A DNA stretch of 64,000 bases. It comes from Lineus longissimus (taxonomy: Eukaryota; Nemertea; Pilidiophora; Heteronemertea; Lineidae). A program made the translations under genes and the position numbers. Position 1 is the first letter of the stretch, and every line of letters starts with the position of its first letter. Positions 1-12,504 of this stretch are shown one piece after another. The stretch spans positions 7,380,001 through 7,444,000 of the forward strand of contig NC_088321.1 of the NCBI RefSeq assembly GCF_910592395.1, written 5' to 3'. A model generated the notes under the pieces. The model saw nothing but the letters and a program-made list of their open reading frames with translations, was not told the DNA's origin and made no database searches.

Positions 1-429
1 TTTTGATGGATTTAGTACTGCCTATGTGTCATCAAGGATGCGATACAGGATATATTTGGAAACATGTGGAATTTGGAGGCCAGTAATTGAATCGAGTTCA
101 GGCTTTTTAGTCTAAATATATTATACACCGATCTTTGGACGCTCTCTCTCGATGTTCACCCAACGGTGTCTGCATATAATGCCTCGCTTTCGATTCGTGA
201 AATGGGAAGATCCAAATGCACATCACGAACATTCATGTGACCTAGGCCCCGGCCTTACTCGCGAATATACAGTATATTAGACCTGTCAATGACAAATAGC
301 ACCCATGTCTCCTTCTCTGCATGATAAGTGGTTATTTGTGCATGAATGGGCAATTCCCTGCCCTTGACCACTCACTAATCTGGTGCTATCGTTCAGTTGT
401 TATGAAATGGTGCTTCTAGATAATCTCTA
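1..429. other. non-coding, nothing recognised
   Basis: No credible coding exon, RNA gene or repeat boundary is seen here. Open frames are short and lack family motifs. Confidence 0.6.
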
Positions 430-800
430 GGCAGCATGGTCTCATGGAAAAGTCATTAACAGGCTGTCATGGCATTATATATGTAAGCCTCATTCGATCC
501 CATTTCTTTATAACGGAAACTATACTCACATGCCATAGCTTTTTGGGAACAACATTCACGGGCGACGGTTTTATACAAATCACATTCACTAGCAATTGTT
601 TTATAGAAACTTCATTTCGCAGGCCATGGTCATGGCTGCAATTGAAACTATTCACAGACCATGGCTCTATGGAAACCTCATTTATAGGCCTTGGTTAAAT
701 GATAACCTTTATACAAACCAATGCTTTCTGGAAGCCTCATTTACAGACCATGGTTTCATGGAAATCGCACCATTTACATGTACAGGCCATGGCTTGAAAA
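430..800. repeat. degenerate tandem repeat, about 30-35 bp unit
   Basis: The block repeats a motif of the form TCATTTAYAGRCCATGG at about 622, 657, 687, 746 and 785, with intervals of roughly 30-39 bp and a decayed unit near 716. Weaker copies extend left to about 437. The short open frames here are made by the repeat and do not look like protein. Confidence 0.6.
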
Positions 801-1312
801 CTTCAAAATCAATGGCAATATGGGAACCACTATAATAACGCGATCAGACACCTTCGGCAATAACTGGATAAATTTAGGCTTTGGCAGATTAAACCTGGGG
901 GACCTTGGAGTTTCCGTGATTTTGCGCTCGATGACCTTTGACCAGTTATGTCCCAGACCTTTGACAGTGCTTATTTGGGGCAAACCTGGCTATCTCCCAA
1001 TATGGTGATGCAGGACATAGATCTGGTAGGAAATGTTCATTAATGCACTCATTCCATTTTATACCCCAGTATTGTGACCTTTTCAAAATATTGATGCCTC
1101 GATCGGTGGTAAGTCCGGGTGCAACCTACACGTCACACGTATATCAAGCTTATTGGCGATAAGGCCATCGACCTTGGAGAATAAGTGGAACACACAGCCG
1201 GCAAACAAACAGAAAGAAAAATGGCCCAAAAACATTTAGTATGGAGAGTGTAACCCCCCCCCCCCTTCCCGTACGATGGTCCTCTAGGTACTCTCTTCTC
1301 CGATTGCGATCT
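801..1312. other. non-coding, poly-C tract
   Basis: No gene is recognised. A C homopolymer lies at about 1253-1265. The rest is ordinary non-coding sequence. Confidence 0.55.
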
Positions 1313-1540
1313 GCGATTGAGAGATTGTGCAGAGGCGACTGAGAAATACATGCTGCGCGACAGGGCTGTATTCGTTGTCACAGGCGATTGAGAGATTGCA
1401 CAGAGGCGAGTGAGAAATACATGCTGCGCGGCAGGGCTGTATTCGTTGTCACAGGCGATTGAGAGATTGCACACATGCGAGTTGGAAATACATGCTGCGC
1501 GGTAGGGCTGTATTCAATGTCGTAGGCGAGTGAGAGACCT
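1313..1540. repeat. 71-bp tandem repeat, about three copies
   Basis: The motif GCGATTGAGAGATTG begins at 1313, 1384 and 1455, and a decayed start follows at 1526, giving an exact 71-bp period. The minus-strand open frames across it are repetitive and are by-products of the array. Confidence 0.9.
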
Positions 1541-1842
1541 CTCCTCATGATCCTCGCATCATGAATGATAGTACACCTGTACAGTGTGTACATTAGGCCT
1601 ACGGTACGTATAGTGTGTGGTGTGTACCTCGGTGTCTACTGTACAAGTGGTTGTTGCTGCACTACACTATGTTGTTGTAATGCCACTTATAGAACCTGGG
1701 GGCCTTGGACGGCCAGTGAAGTCTCTTCCATGTAGATAAACACAGGTGGGGACAGCTAGGAAGGTCGGAGCTGAGAAATGAATGCTACGCGCCACACTCA
1801 AGTCGCATTTCGGTCTCATGGCATTTTTGGCGGCTTTTAACT
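1541..1842. other. non-coding spacer
   Basis: No gene is recognised between the 71-bp array and the target-site duplication of the next element. Confidence 0.5.
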
Positions 1843-1894
1843 CTTTGAGATGGCTTGTGGTATTCGACTCGACGACGCGATGGCTCGATGACGC

Positions 1895-3887
1895 CGGCTG
1901 TTATAAAACGCGGATTCCGCGGAAATCCGCGGAAAAATCACAAAGCCGCCAGTAAATACGCGCATATATTTAATGATAACTCACACAACGTAGTGAGTGT
2001 AATGGTTACGTATGTGTATAAAGTGTAAACAAAATTCATATATCCATCATGTCCATCGAATCTGAAAAAATTTGTGCAGACCCATGACAATTCTGGTTCC
2101 GGTACAGTTTGTCGCATTCCATACGGGCCGCGCTTGCCGATCCTGCTTTCACGACGCACCGCAACCACAGTTACCATGATTCCCATTGTTTCCTTCCTCG
2201 TGACGCAATTATTTCATGACGTCATGAGCCATTGACCATTCACGCAAGTAGATTTATTCACACCGGCACCACTGAAGTGTGGGTGTGGGACATCATGTAT
2301 TTAAAAATCGCCTGCTGGGACATACAGGACAACAACGTCGGCGGAGACAGTTCTGACATTTCATTGCAGACGAAGTAAACGTCCTCTTCTTCTCGATTTA
2401 CGTACTTTACTTCAAAAAAGTCAGTTTTATCACTACTAAATCCAGATCCAGTCACGTGATTTCTAGTAACTGCCAAACTCGACCCAGTGCCGGTGTAATG
2501 TTTTTGAGTGTTTCTGTTTTTGAGTGTTTCCCCTCATTGTTTGGGAACGCTCAAAAAAAGATTGACAAGTTTTTCTGTGTATCCCCCTATTGAAAAGTCG
2601 TGGTCTCTCTAGCTGACACATGGGAAACAACCACAGATGTTACATCGGAACTGTGAAGTAATGATGTAGGTCACGTGGTCAGAGTGCAGGAGTTAACGTA
2701 CCGCCTGGCTATCCGATTTAGCATCTACCGTTCCGGAACGACATCAGCGCCTCTAGTGTCAAGATCGTAAATTTGCCATTCTTGATTTTGGCGCCAAACG
2801 AATAAAAAAAAACGCGTTAAAACAATTAAGAATATATCAGCTACAAAAATTCGTTATTAACTAACTGGTGAAGAAACATACACAAATATCTAGGCTAGCA
2901 GGTGGAAAATTCAATTATTATTGCACCACAAAGAGCTGCTTCTGTCCGCAGATATGAGACAGCTACCGGGGCGGGGACTATTTCTTTATGGGGCCTTATT
3001 GTTCAGTGTCTCCAAGGAATTCTATTTTTAGAGTCCAATGGGGGGGGGGGGGGGTTGGGGGGGCCTTCCCCCCAATGTACTGACTAAAACCTGTCACTTT
3101 CAGAGAACGGGGGAGGGGGTTTGGGGGACTCATCCCCCAATGTACTGGCTAAATATGTCAGAAGGACGGGGTTTGGGGGGGGGGGGCTCCCCCATGTCAA
3201 ACAGTTGTGTGAGTTCACTAGAGATTGCTCTTTACATATTAATTATATGATACAAATAACAACATAAATCATAAATCGGAGGCAAGAACTACCAGTTATC
3301 TGCATATTTCATCCGTCATATTTTAATCCTCTGGAGCGCCATTCATGCCATTCCGATCGACTCTTCCCTCTTTTTTTCTTGGTGTTGATAAACTTTGCAT
3401 GTTTTCTTCGATACCACCGTGGTTCCTGATTCCCTAACCGAAAATATTACGAGGCTGCTTTCAAGTGTGATTGATGCCCGGATTGATGTACGTTACGGTA
3501 TGCCTCCTTCAAATATAGGTCGATGACGAACTGAATTCTGGTCTACGAAAATGTTTTAGGACAATCTCCTTGCAGCTCGAACCTAACCAACCATATATGC
3601 GACTGCACATTGGAGTCTATTTTTAGCAATCACAAAAACTTACTTCGCGGCCCGTCCTAGAGTATAAGTTTATTTCAAACTACTGTACAAGGTGCTTGTG
3701 ATTTACGGCGCATACAGCGCACCATATAACGGGGATTCCCAAAGACCTTGTCACCAGGAGTACTTCATGCGCACAACAATGCACACTATTAATATGAAAA
3801 ACTCTCACCTGCGGTTCAGGTAGCCACCCTGTAGCCAAGTTAGATTTTTCCGCGGATTTCCGCGGAATCCGCGTTTTATAACAGCCG
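1895..3887. mobile_element. non-autonomous TIR transposon nested in copy A (45-bp TIR, 9-bp TSD)
   Basis: The terminal inverted repeats 1895-1939 and 3843-3887 are perfect over 45 bp. They begin CGGCTGTTATAAAACGCGG and contain a CCGCGGA-type palindrome. A perfect 9-bp duplication, CGATGACGC, sits at 1886-1894 and 3888-3896. The uninterrupted target is present at 28078-28086 in copy B (reverse complement), so both boundaries are certain. The interior holds no recognisable transposase. Minus-strand open frames at 1938-2186 and 2258-2476 are short and unidentified. Perfect TIRs suggest a fairly young insertion. A 9-bp duplication fits a Mutator-like element. Confidence 0.93.
3029..3192. repeat. 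G-rich imperfect tandem repeat inside the nested element
   Basis: Two to three imperfect units of about 75 bp contain long G runs followed by CCCCCAATGTACTG. The G run at 3041-3054 and its neighbours could form a G-quadruplex on the plus strand. Confidence 0.65.
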
Positions 3888-4178
3888 CGATGACGCGATC
3901 GTTGCTATGGATTTTGCTAAAATACGGAAAACCATGATCCTGGTCTCCGGGCTACCGCTCCAACAGCAGAGGTTTTAGCTCGGCCTTCCCATACCCAGCT
4001 ACGGTATGTGGAAGGATGTGCCCCCCCCCCCCCCCAGCCATGGCCACTGAAGATTGGTCCCCGCGGTTGATTTTGATATTTAAAGAACTCGCGGAAGTTT
4101 CATAGCATGCAAAATGACCGGAGATTGAATTGACACACAAGCTTCTAGTGGCCAATGTCAGATGTCATGTGGTAGTCT

Positions 4179-5001
4179 TGAATCTTGAATCTTGAATGGT
4201 ACTGTGCCTGACCGCGTTTCGCGTATTGATGGCACAGGGGTAGGTAGATGTTACTGGTGGCGCTGGCTAGCCGAGATACAGGTGGTATCGATCTCGGCTT
4301 GGCTCACTTTGTTCCAGTCAACCACGGTTCGTGGAAAAAAGGAGTTTTTGAAGTCTTCCGTTGCGGTACGGATCACAAAAAGTTTGTTAGCGTTTTTTGC
4401 TCTAGTTCTTTGGGGTCCTGGTGTTATGTAGTCTTCCTTGTTAAGACCAGTTTCGTCGTTTACGATTTTATGCAGCATTTTAATTCGATTTTCTCTCCTG
4501 CGCTTTTCGAGGGTATCCCAGCCAAGATTTGTGATCATATCATTTACACTGCTGTGCCTGCTGTAGTCACTGCATACAAACCTGGCAGCTCGTCGCTAGA
4601 TTCTTTCTAGATCTTTTATGAGTTCTGCCTTGTGCGGGTCCCATATGATGCTGCCGTACTCCAGTCGTGATCTTACTAGTGTCTGGTATGCAATTGCCTT
4701 AAGTTCTTTTGGTGCGAATTTAAGTGTCCTTTTGACAAACCCAAGGGTGCTGCTGGCTTTTGCACAGGTTTTACTGATGTGGTCGTCCCATGTAAGAGAG
4801 CTCGAGAGGGTGAGGCCTAGGTATGGGGAGGAGCCGACTTCTTGCAGAACATGACCATTCAGTTCGTATAGGTATTGTAGACTGGAGCGCTTGGAAGGGG
4901 TTGTTCGGATGATGTAGCATTTATTAGCATTAAACGACATCCCCCACTTGGTGGCCCACTTCTCTAGTTCAGCCAGGTCATGCTGAACAATCGGTACAAT
5001 C
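4179..5001 (-). pseudogene. 5'-truncated non-LTR retrotransposon (LINE) with reverse transcriptase C-terminal part
   Basis: The minus strand encodes the end of a LINE reverse transcriptase and the region after it. Visible blocks in order are a thumb-like WATKWGMSFNANKC, then PYLGLTLSSSLTWDDHI, then LVRSRLEYGSIIWDP, then RRAARFV, LGWDTLEKRR and SFFPRTVVDWN. This order is typical of Jockey/CR1-like elements. An in-frame TAG at 4596-4598 interrupts it where related proteins have Gln (ERI-Q-RRAARF), so it is dead. The catalytic part of the RT and the endonuclease are missing by 5' truncation. The 3' end carries short ATTCAAG repeats. A 5-bp duplication AGCT-like (AGTCT) flanks it at 4174-4178 and 5002-5006, and the empty site is at 27798-27802. 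The open frame continues to 5054 only because flanking DNA is open. Confidence 0.92.
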
Positions 5002-5588
5002 AGTCTGTCAACAATCGGAATTTCGCACATGTGCAGTTTTTTAGACTCAGTCACTCAGTCCCTCTTCCGTCCCTCGACATCTGCCCCCCCCCCCAAGACA
5101 TCAGCCCCTTTAGGACATTTAATATTGCCTCCTAGGGCATATCCCCAGATATGGACATGTCCTGGTTGGACTGCCGTGCTGAACGGATATCCAGAGCCAA
5201 CCTTGTCTCCAGGAACTCGCGTGTCATTTTAACATTGAAATTTCTGCTTGTAAAGAACCTGGGTAGGAGGTTGATCTGAACCAGCTATATTTAGGTGTAT
5301 TTAGCTGTATTCACGGTAAGATTCCAGTGGCTTGCATAGCAACATGGCGCATGGATTTATCAAAAATGCGAACTTGTAGGAAACGAAAAATGGTCGGATT
5401 AGATACGGTGAAAACAGCTGGAAAGGGGTTGGTAATGATCGGTTCTTTTTTATTTTCCTCCACTTATGATTCTATGTATAAATTACAGTCCAAGCAGTGA
5501 TATTCTTTAAAAAAATTCCAACTTGATCGCGTCATCGAGTCATCGCGTCGTCGAGTCATCGAGTCGAATACCACAAGCCCTTTGAGAT

Positions 5589-7605
5589 CGCATCACTTTT
5601 TTTTGTCGCAATACCAGGAACGTGCGACTTTTCTTGAAAAACACCATTTTCAAAAAAAACAATCATCAAAGTTACTTGCAATTTATATCCCCTGAAAGGT
5701 CTTTCTGAGTCCTTTTCTTTGCTTCATAGCATTCCAATTTAGGCAAAACACCTGATTTACAGGATTTTTAAGAAGAAATATAGTTTTCACCCCTCACCGA
5801 ATTCCGAAATAATTGGCAGAACTAGACATTCCACTAGCCACAAAAAGTCATAAAAACAACACAGAAAATTAGAACTCCCTAGCAACTAACTGCATAATAA
5901 ATCATTGTTTAAGGCATCCCAAACTTCATGGGCTTTAAATCTCAATAGCATTCCGCGAAGTTAATATTTATAGCTCACAAGGTCATTTGCATAAGATATT
6001 GATGACGTTTTAGTCACGTGACAGTCGGACATCGACACTTATTTCTACGCATTTGAGCTCATTTCAAAGTCAATTATCTTTGACCGTGCATTGTTTTTAG
6101 CATGAATGATACCATAGTGTCAGAGAGAGAAATATTCAGAACAATTATGTAGTATTTCCAACACTCGGACATTGCCAGATTGAATCTAACTGCCCTAGTT
6201 AGAAAGCCTGAATCCATTACGAAACCGCATGTTTGTCTGACATTGCCTGTAATTCAGCGATGGGGAAATAGAGGGCAGCAGCTGCAGTGACCTCATCATC
6301 GCGGAATGCTATTGACCTGACAGTTTGACAGAAAATCGTCTTCTAGCTATTACCACCATATACACCAACCATCACCCGACCATAGTAAAAAAAAAGCTGT
6401 TAGTTTCCTAGAATGATTGTAGATGTATCTCGGATCGATTCCAGACAGTGCTGAGCACAGCTAAACCGCTAAAAAGTAGTGTATGCAAACAGCATGGGTC
6501 GTTCAACGTTACTGGTGCCTGATTTACCCAAACGACTTATGCCGTTCAACAGTCTCAAAGAGTTAATATAAAATGAAATGAAATGAAATGCGCGAAGTAT
6601 GTATTTAGAACTGCATAGGCTTCCCGTACAGGTTCTTGGCTTCCCATACAGGCCGTCTGCAGTCACAATCCGTGATCCATTCCGTAATCCGCGGAATTCC
6701 GTGTTTTAGTAATGCCGACTAACTACATGTACCTCCTAATACTCCTCATACTAGAAATCATATCATTGTCTAAGACATTCGTGGTGCAGACTTAGTTTAG
6801 TTTAGCTTATTCGTGGCTACATGTATACATCAATAAAATAATCGATACAGTGAAAAAAATGCACTTGTAAAAAGCATACATTGGTAAAAATGCATGCACC
6901 AACGGTAATCATACAGGTCATAATGACCATTTCAATGGCACCAAGAAAGTGGGGCGACAGAACGGATATTCCTTATGATGACGACATGTGCATCAGCCAG
7001 GTGGGTCGGCAATCGAAGGAACGAAAAAAAGTGACGAAAGTAATTTGTCAACCTCGAGACGATACATTCAGTCAACAAAAAAAATCAATACTAGGTCTAA
7101 AAATATATTTTTCTTACTCCTGAGTTCAAGAGGTAAACAATGCCATAACCTTGGAGTTCAAATAAAATAAGACGCACCGAACGTGCAACAATCGTGCATG
7201 GAGGTCAACTCGGTACGACAGGGGAAGCAGAGACAGCACTCGCGAACATTCTACATATTAAGGTATGTCCGGAATTAGAATGCACCGTGTCACTCTCAGC
7301 TGCACTACACGCTCAACGTCTCCCACATGAGTGTCAAATATTTGAGCAGCGAATCCCAGCCTAGGCAACTTGATTTTTTCTGCATTTCTTACTTATCTTC
7401 AATTATAAATATCAATGACATTGTGGATGTCAACATCTTTATCTTATCTATATATATATATATATCATTGTATTATTTCAGAACGCGCTATCTTCCAATA
7501 CACACACTCATGTATAGGACGAAATACGATCAAATTTTATTGTTTGATTTTGATATGCCATTGACGTTACACCAAATATACATTGTACTTGCGTCTTAAA
7601 TACAA
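5589..7605. other. non-coding, with microsatellites
   Basis: No gene is recognised. There is an AAATG microsatellite at about 6570-6592, a TA run at about 7446-7466, and one isolated transposon end at 6678-6719. Short open frames at 6469-6666 and 6881-7170 have no family features. Confidence 0.5.
6678..6719. repeat. solitary diverged transposon end related to the 1895-3887 element
   Basis: Read on the minus strand from 6719, this stretch matches the pattern of the 45-bp terminal repeat: a CGGC start, a TAAAACACGGA block, then CCGCGGA. It is diverged, and I found no partner end in the window. Confidence 0.5.
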
Positions 7606-7686
7606 TACTGCATCCACTCACCAATAAGATCCCGAGCCCGACAATACCCGATTTGTACCACCGCCTTGATGGGTAGAGTCTAAACA
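7606..7686 (+). repeat. left outer inverted repeat of the MULE region
   Basis: About 80 bp match the reverse complement of 19281-19360 with a modest number of mismatches. The clearest block is GCCCGACAATACCCGATTT. Confidence 0.8.
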
Positions 7687-7914
7687 GCCTAACACAATAG
7701 TAGGCCTTTCACAGCCATAAAAGGGGTGGGATCTCTATTCAAGAGTTAACAACGTAATCGTCATGAATAGTCAAGACTCTACAGAGGAGCTTTTCATATT
7801 ACAATTAAAGACCAATAACGCCATCGATCGAGGCGAATGGCACCAGAGTCTACAGGACTGTAACTGAACTGATTTTGAAGTTAAGTGGTGTAAAGGAAAG
7901 ACGGCAACCTGGCA

Positions 7915-9240
7915 GCCATATTGGATATTGTGTCAGGTCATACATCTATAGGAAAGCTCCCCTACACTAGGCCATCACATCACAGAAATGTCAGGCGTGT
8001 CACTCACTCAGTTCTGGAGTTATGGGGCAGAACGCGAAAACAAAGATGGCGGTCTGGTGGCCATGTTCGACTTTGGATCGGGTCCAAAATCGATAGAGAA
8101 CCTCCCCTACACTAGGTTATCACACCACATAATTTTCATGTATGTAGCTCAACCGCTTCTTGAGTTGTGGGTCGGAATGCCAGAGAAAAAGATGGCGGCC
8201 TGGCGGCCATGATAGCCCAAATCGATAGCGAACCTTCCCTACACTAGGTCATCACACCACAGGAGTTTCAGGTCTGTCATTCACTTGGTTCTTTAGTTAT
8301 TGGACGGAATGCCTAAAACCAAGTTGGTGGCCTGGTGGCATTTTGAACTGGGAAATGGAGTCAGAAAGGGTTAAAGTGACTTGCAAATGAATGAAATGGA
8401 GTCAGAAAGGGTTAACGTGACTTGTAGCTGAATCGGGAGCCAGCATTTGAATAGGGAAATGGACTTATAGAGGGTTAAAATGAGTTAAGACGAATAAGGA
8501 ACTGGCATTTTGAACCGGGAAATGGAGTCAGAAAGGGTTAAAGTGACTTGCAAATGAATCAAATGGAGTCAGAAAGGGTCAAAGTGACTTGTAGCTGAAT
8601 CGGGAGCCAGCATTTGAATAGGGAAATTGACTTATAGAGGGTTAAAATGAGTTGAGACGAATAAGGAACTGGCATTTTGAACTGGGAAATGTGTCAGAAA
8701 GGGTTAAAGTCACTGATAGTTGAATCGGGAGCTTGGTAGGAAAGGGTTAAAACCACCAAGTTGAGTTATCGGACTTTGGAGGGTTAATATTTGAAAGAAA
8801 TTTGAATTGGGAACTGGGAAATGCTTAGCCCATTTCCTAGTTCCTTATTCGTACCCAACTGCGAACTGGGAACTGGGAACTGGGAGCCAACTTCACAGAC
8901 CCGTTATGGGGCAGAATACAAAAACAAAGATGGCAGCCCGGCGGGTATCTTCGATTTTGGTTCGGGATAGAAATTAGATATCAGTGAAGCCACCTGTTCT
9001 TGAGTTATAGTCCGGAATGGGAAATCCGAATGGCCTCCGGGCGGCAATGTTGAATTTCGGAGCACGACCAAAATCGATAGGGAACCTCTCCCTATCCACC
9101 CCATTACACAAAAGAAAAGAGCAGAATGCGAAAATCTAAGATGGCGGCTGGCGGCCATATTGGATTTTGAAACGCGCCCAATATCAATAGGGACCCTCTG
9201 ACACATTAGGCCTACTCACCCCCTAAAGATTTTACGTCAG
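7915..9240. repeat. subterminal degenerate tandem repeats (about 140 bp, and 167 bp)
   Basis: CTACACTAGG recurs at 7962, 8107 and 8239 in units of about 132-145 bp that also contain AAGATGGCGG and CCAAAATCGATAG. Further decayed units lie near 8900-9200. Inserted between them is a separate repeat with an exact 167-bp period: GGCATTTTGAAC-type starts at 8337, 8504 and 8671, rich in AGAAAGGGTTAA. No protein is encoded. Confidence 0.8.
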
Positions 9241-9286
9241 CCGAACATGGGGTTCTTGAGTTATAGTCCGGAATTCAGTAGTGTGG

Positions 9287-9335
9287 TGTGGGCCGGAAGC
9301 GAATTTTTTTCCTACGAGGTTTTTGCATATGGCGC
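9287..9335 (+). repeat. left inner inverted repeat of the MULE region
   Basis: The core TTTTTTTCCTACGAGGTTTT is repeated in reverse complement at about 19145-19167, with flanking similarity (GGGCCGGAA and ATATGGCG/ATATGACG). Confidence 0.75.
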
Positions 9336-10018
9336 ATGCGCACTTGGCGTTTGAACTTGCGCCATGGGTGACTTGTTCATTTCACCGTGAATTCGAATTG
9401 TAGTCCGCAATATGTCGATAAAGTGCTTTTGTTGGTAGGTATCTAGTTATTGCGAGTGATATTCATTTAGTTGTCGTATTTCTGCATCTATTTTTGTAGT
9501 TTTAAAGGTTGATGCTTCTGAAGTCACACTAGAAATCTTGATTTTAATCGATTTTTTTTTCGTACTTAGATAAGTGAAGCGCTTAGGAAAATTATACACG
9601 CCTAGGCCAATCATGCCCATTGTATGTACGAAAAAACATGAACATTGCACTCGTTCAATTTGGATTGTGTCCTTAATCATTGCACTTGACCATGATGTCG
9701 GTGTCAATAATAGAAGCTTTTAATGCATGTAAGCACCCTGATGCTGCATGCCAACAAAATTAAGCTTTTCCCAATGATTATATCTTAAGAAAACACATAA
9801 TAGTACAATGGAAGTTTTGTTGATGACGCCCAACACTATTAATAGCCCTTTTCACATATTAAAGATTGCAATTGTATTGTCCGCTTCATTTGTTATGGCC
9901 AGCATTGCAGCAAATAAGCTGTAACAAAGACAACCAGTGAACAAAAGACTATTGTCACAAGCGAAAAATACCACATTTTGTGTGTGAATCAAACTTATCT
10001 CTTGCAAATTCTTTTCAG
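9336..10018. other. upstream of the first recognised MULE exon
   Basis: A first coding exon and promoter of the transposase are expected here, but I cannot identify them. The minus-strand open frame at 9447-9707 has no known features. Confidence 0.4.
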
Positions 10019-12504
10019 ACTGTCCTTCCTACAAACTATGATCATCATATCTGCCACTTTGAAGCCAAGGAGGGAAAAGAATCATTTGAAGTCACTCTAA
10101 GGTTAAAATTGTCTACTGAAGAAGAAGCAAGAAAATGGTTGTCAGACTTCCAGGAATCAAGCTTTACTACATTTAGGAAAGCACAAACATATCCAAATAT
10201 TGCTGAAAAGCATGGAAAGATTGAATATAAGGTGTGTGGCCAATGTTCTAAAAATTCTGGTAACTGCTTATAATGGCTGTATCACTAATGATTACTTTGC
10301 GCAAAGCCTAAGCATGTTGTTGCTGATTAGTTAATGGAGGCTTAATCCAACATAAGCACTCCACTGTCATTTGTTCTGTCCTTCACACACTCAAGAATTG
10401 TGAACAGAACACAATGGAGGGACCAGTTTAGCCTCAATCTGCCTTAATCAGAATAATTTTTCAGCTTCTATTATTGCCCAAGCAGTCAAGACACATTGAG
10501 TTTAAGTTTCTTGCTTATATGTTTTGCAAAATCATCTATTTTGGTTCAAAGAGCTGGTAAATAGATGATCGTTTTTGTGATTGAACTTTGAAATATTCTT
10601 TCTTCGCAAATACTTTCAGGTTGATCTAAGATGCCAGCACAACACGATTCCACGGTCAGAAACCGCAGCTAATCGAAGAGGTAACAAGAATACCACCTGC
10701 AAAGCCAAGCTACAGGTGTCCATTCTGAAATTTAAAGAAGCCTCACTGAGTCAGAACAACAAAAAGAATAGAAGGTTTGTTTTACAAAGTTGAAATCAAA
10801 TTGATCGATAAAGAAAACTTGACAGTTGCTGTGGAAATGATGAAACTGATTCCAGGACCATACTTCACCATTTTAAAATCCAGGACCAAGAACTTACATG
10901 TAGATGTCTACACCACCACAATATGCACACGTTAAATTTACTTAAATGAGCTGTCATACTTGTATTTAAGTGACCAATAATGAAATTTCCTCACTTCAGG
11001 TCTGTGGATCCACATCCTCGTGATGAACGTCTCATTGTGACCCTTCATCATTGTCACAACCATCCTATCATAGCCGCGGATGATTTACGTTACAGAGATG
11101 TGTCACAGGAGGTGAAAGATAAACTACTTGAACTATACAAGCAAGGTTATACACCCTCAAAAGCACTTGAGCTTCATAAGTTCGATTTACAGATCGAACA
11201 TGGTGATGATTACATTATAAAAAGTGGTGACAGAGCAATTTGTCCGGACCTTCAGTTTTGTTACAGGTAAGCTCAGAATGAAGTACAGGGTGTCACAAAA
11301 AGAATATCAGTAAATGATTGATGGTATCTAATTCTAAGGCATGTAAGGGGGTAGATATTTAAAGGCTAAGAAATATTTTCATGATCACCTTTTGTCTTTC
11401 AGGTTGTAATATAAGAAATTTGCTGCTGAATATAGAGAGACGAAAGGAGAACATGTCCTGAAAAGACTTGAAGAGAAATTGAAGGAGTACGACCAAGCTG
11501 TAGGTGGAAGTGATGCACGGATGAAAGTTTTGGATCAAAAAGATGTGGCAATTGCAATCGTTACCCCACTTATGCATCGTGTGCATGAGCACATTAAACA
11601 TGCAGGGGAGTTGGCATTCATTGATGCTTCGGGTAATATGGATAGGCAGGGATGCCGTATTTTCCTGATATTGACTCATAGCTCTGCTGGAGGAGTTCCG
11701 CAAGGTGTCTTGGTCACAACCAGTGAGAATACGGAAACTGTGACCCATGCATTAGAGATGCACAAATCACTGCTGGAAGATAGATCGTACTTTGGTAGAG
11801 GAGCAAGCTTGGGTCCAGACGTGTTCATGACTGACGATAGTGCCTCAGAAAGACAGGCGCTGCATAATGTTTATCCTGAGGCAAATCTTCTTCTCTGTGT
11901 TTTCCACATTCTCCAAGTGTTCTGGCGCTTTCTGTGGGACTCAAAAAACAGTGTAAGGAAAGAACACAGACCTCCTCTTCTCTCCCTGCTGAAGGGGCTG
12001 GTATATGCAGATAGTGCTGAATCTCTTGACGCTGAATATGCAGAGGCTGCTCACAATGAGATGCTGTCGATGTATGATAATGTTACCAAGCATCTAGAGG
12101 ACATACATGCTCGCTGAACCTACTGGGCACTCTGCCACCGTTCCAATCTTAATGTCAGAAACAATAACACTAACAACTTTGCAGAAGCGGATATGAGGGT
12201 ACTTAAATATCAAATTATGGATTGTACCAAATCGTACAATGTCATACAACTCGTTGATTTCCGGTCAACTCGCCTAGAGGCATATTAAGAGAGACGATTA
12301 CTGGATATCTGCAACAATCGACTTGATCGGGCCCTGCAGTCCAGGTTTCTACCAAATCCACAGACAGGTGCGAAGATAGACCAGGAGAAGATAACGAAAA
12401 TTGGAGAGACGGCATACATAGTTCCCAGTGAAACAGATCCAGAAGTATTAAGGTAGCAGGAAGGGTTGGGCAATTGTGGTTTCTGAGTCTGAGGGGGTTG
12501 GTGT

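Larger units (their letters stand above)
1852..5579. mobile_element. non-autonomous TIR transposon, copy A (9-bp TSD), nested insertions
   Basis: The ends are inverted repeats: it begins GGCTTGTGGTATTCGACTCG and ends with the reverse complement (5560-5579). A perfect 9-bp duplication, CTTTGAGAT, flanks it at 1843-1851 and 5580-5588. A second copy in opposite orientation lies at 27091-28128. Copy A is 3.7 kb only because it was hit twice: by a 1993-bp TIR element (1895-3887) and a LINE fragment (4179-5001). Copy B shows both sites unoccupied. Without these insertions it is about 0.9 kb and has no transposase. The 9-bp duplication fits Mutator-like elements; Merlin-like elements are an alternative. 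The family name is not recognised. Confidence 0.9.

Noticed and set aside
5002-5054. Start of a longer protein at 5054 for the LINE reverse transcriptase
   Set aside because: The first 18 codons lie in flanking DNA outside the 4179-5001 insertion, as the empty site at 27798 shows.
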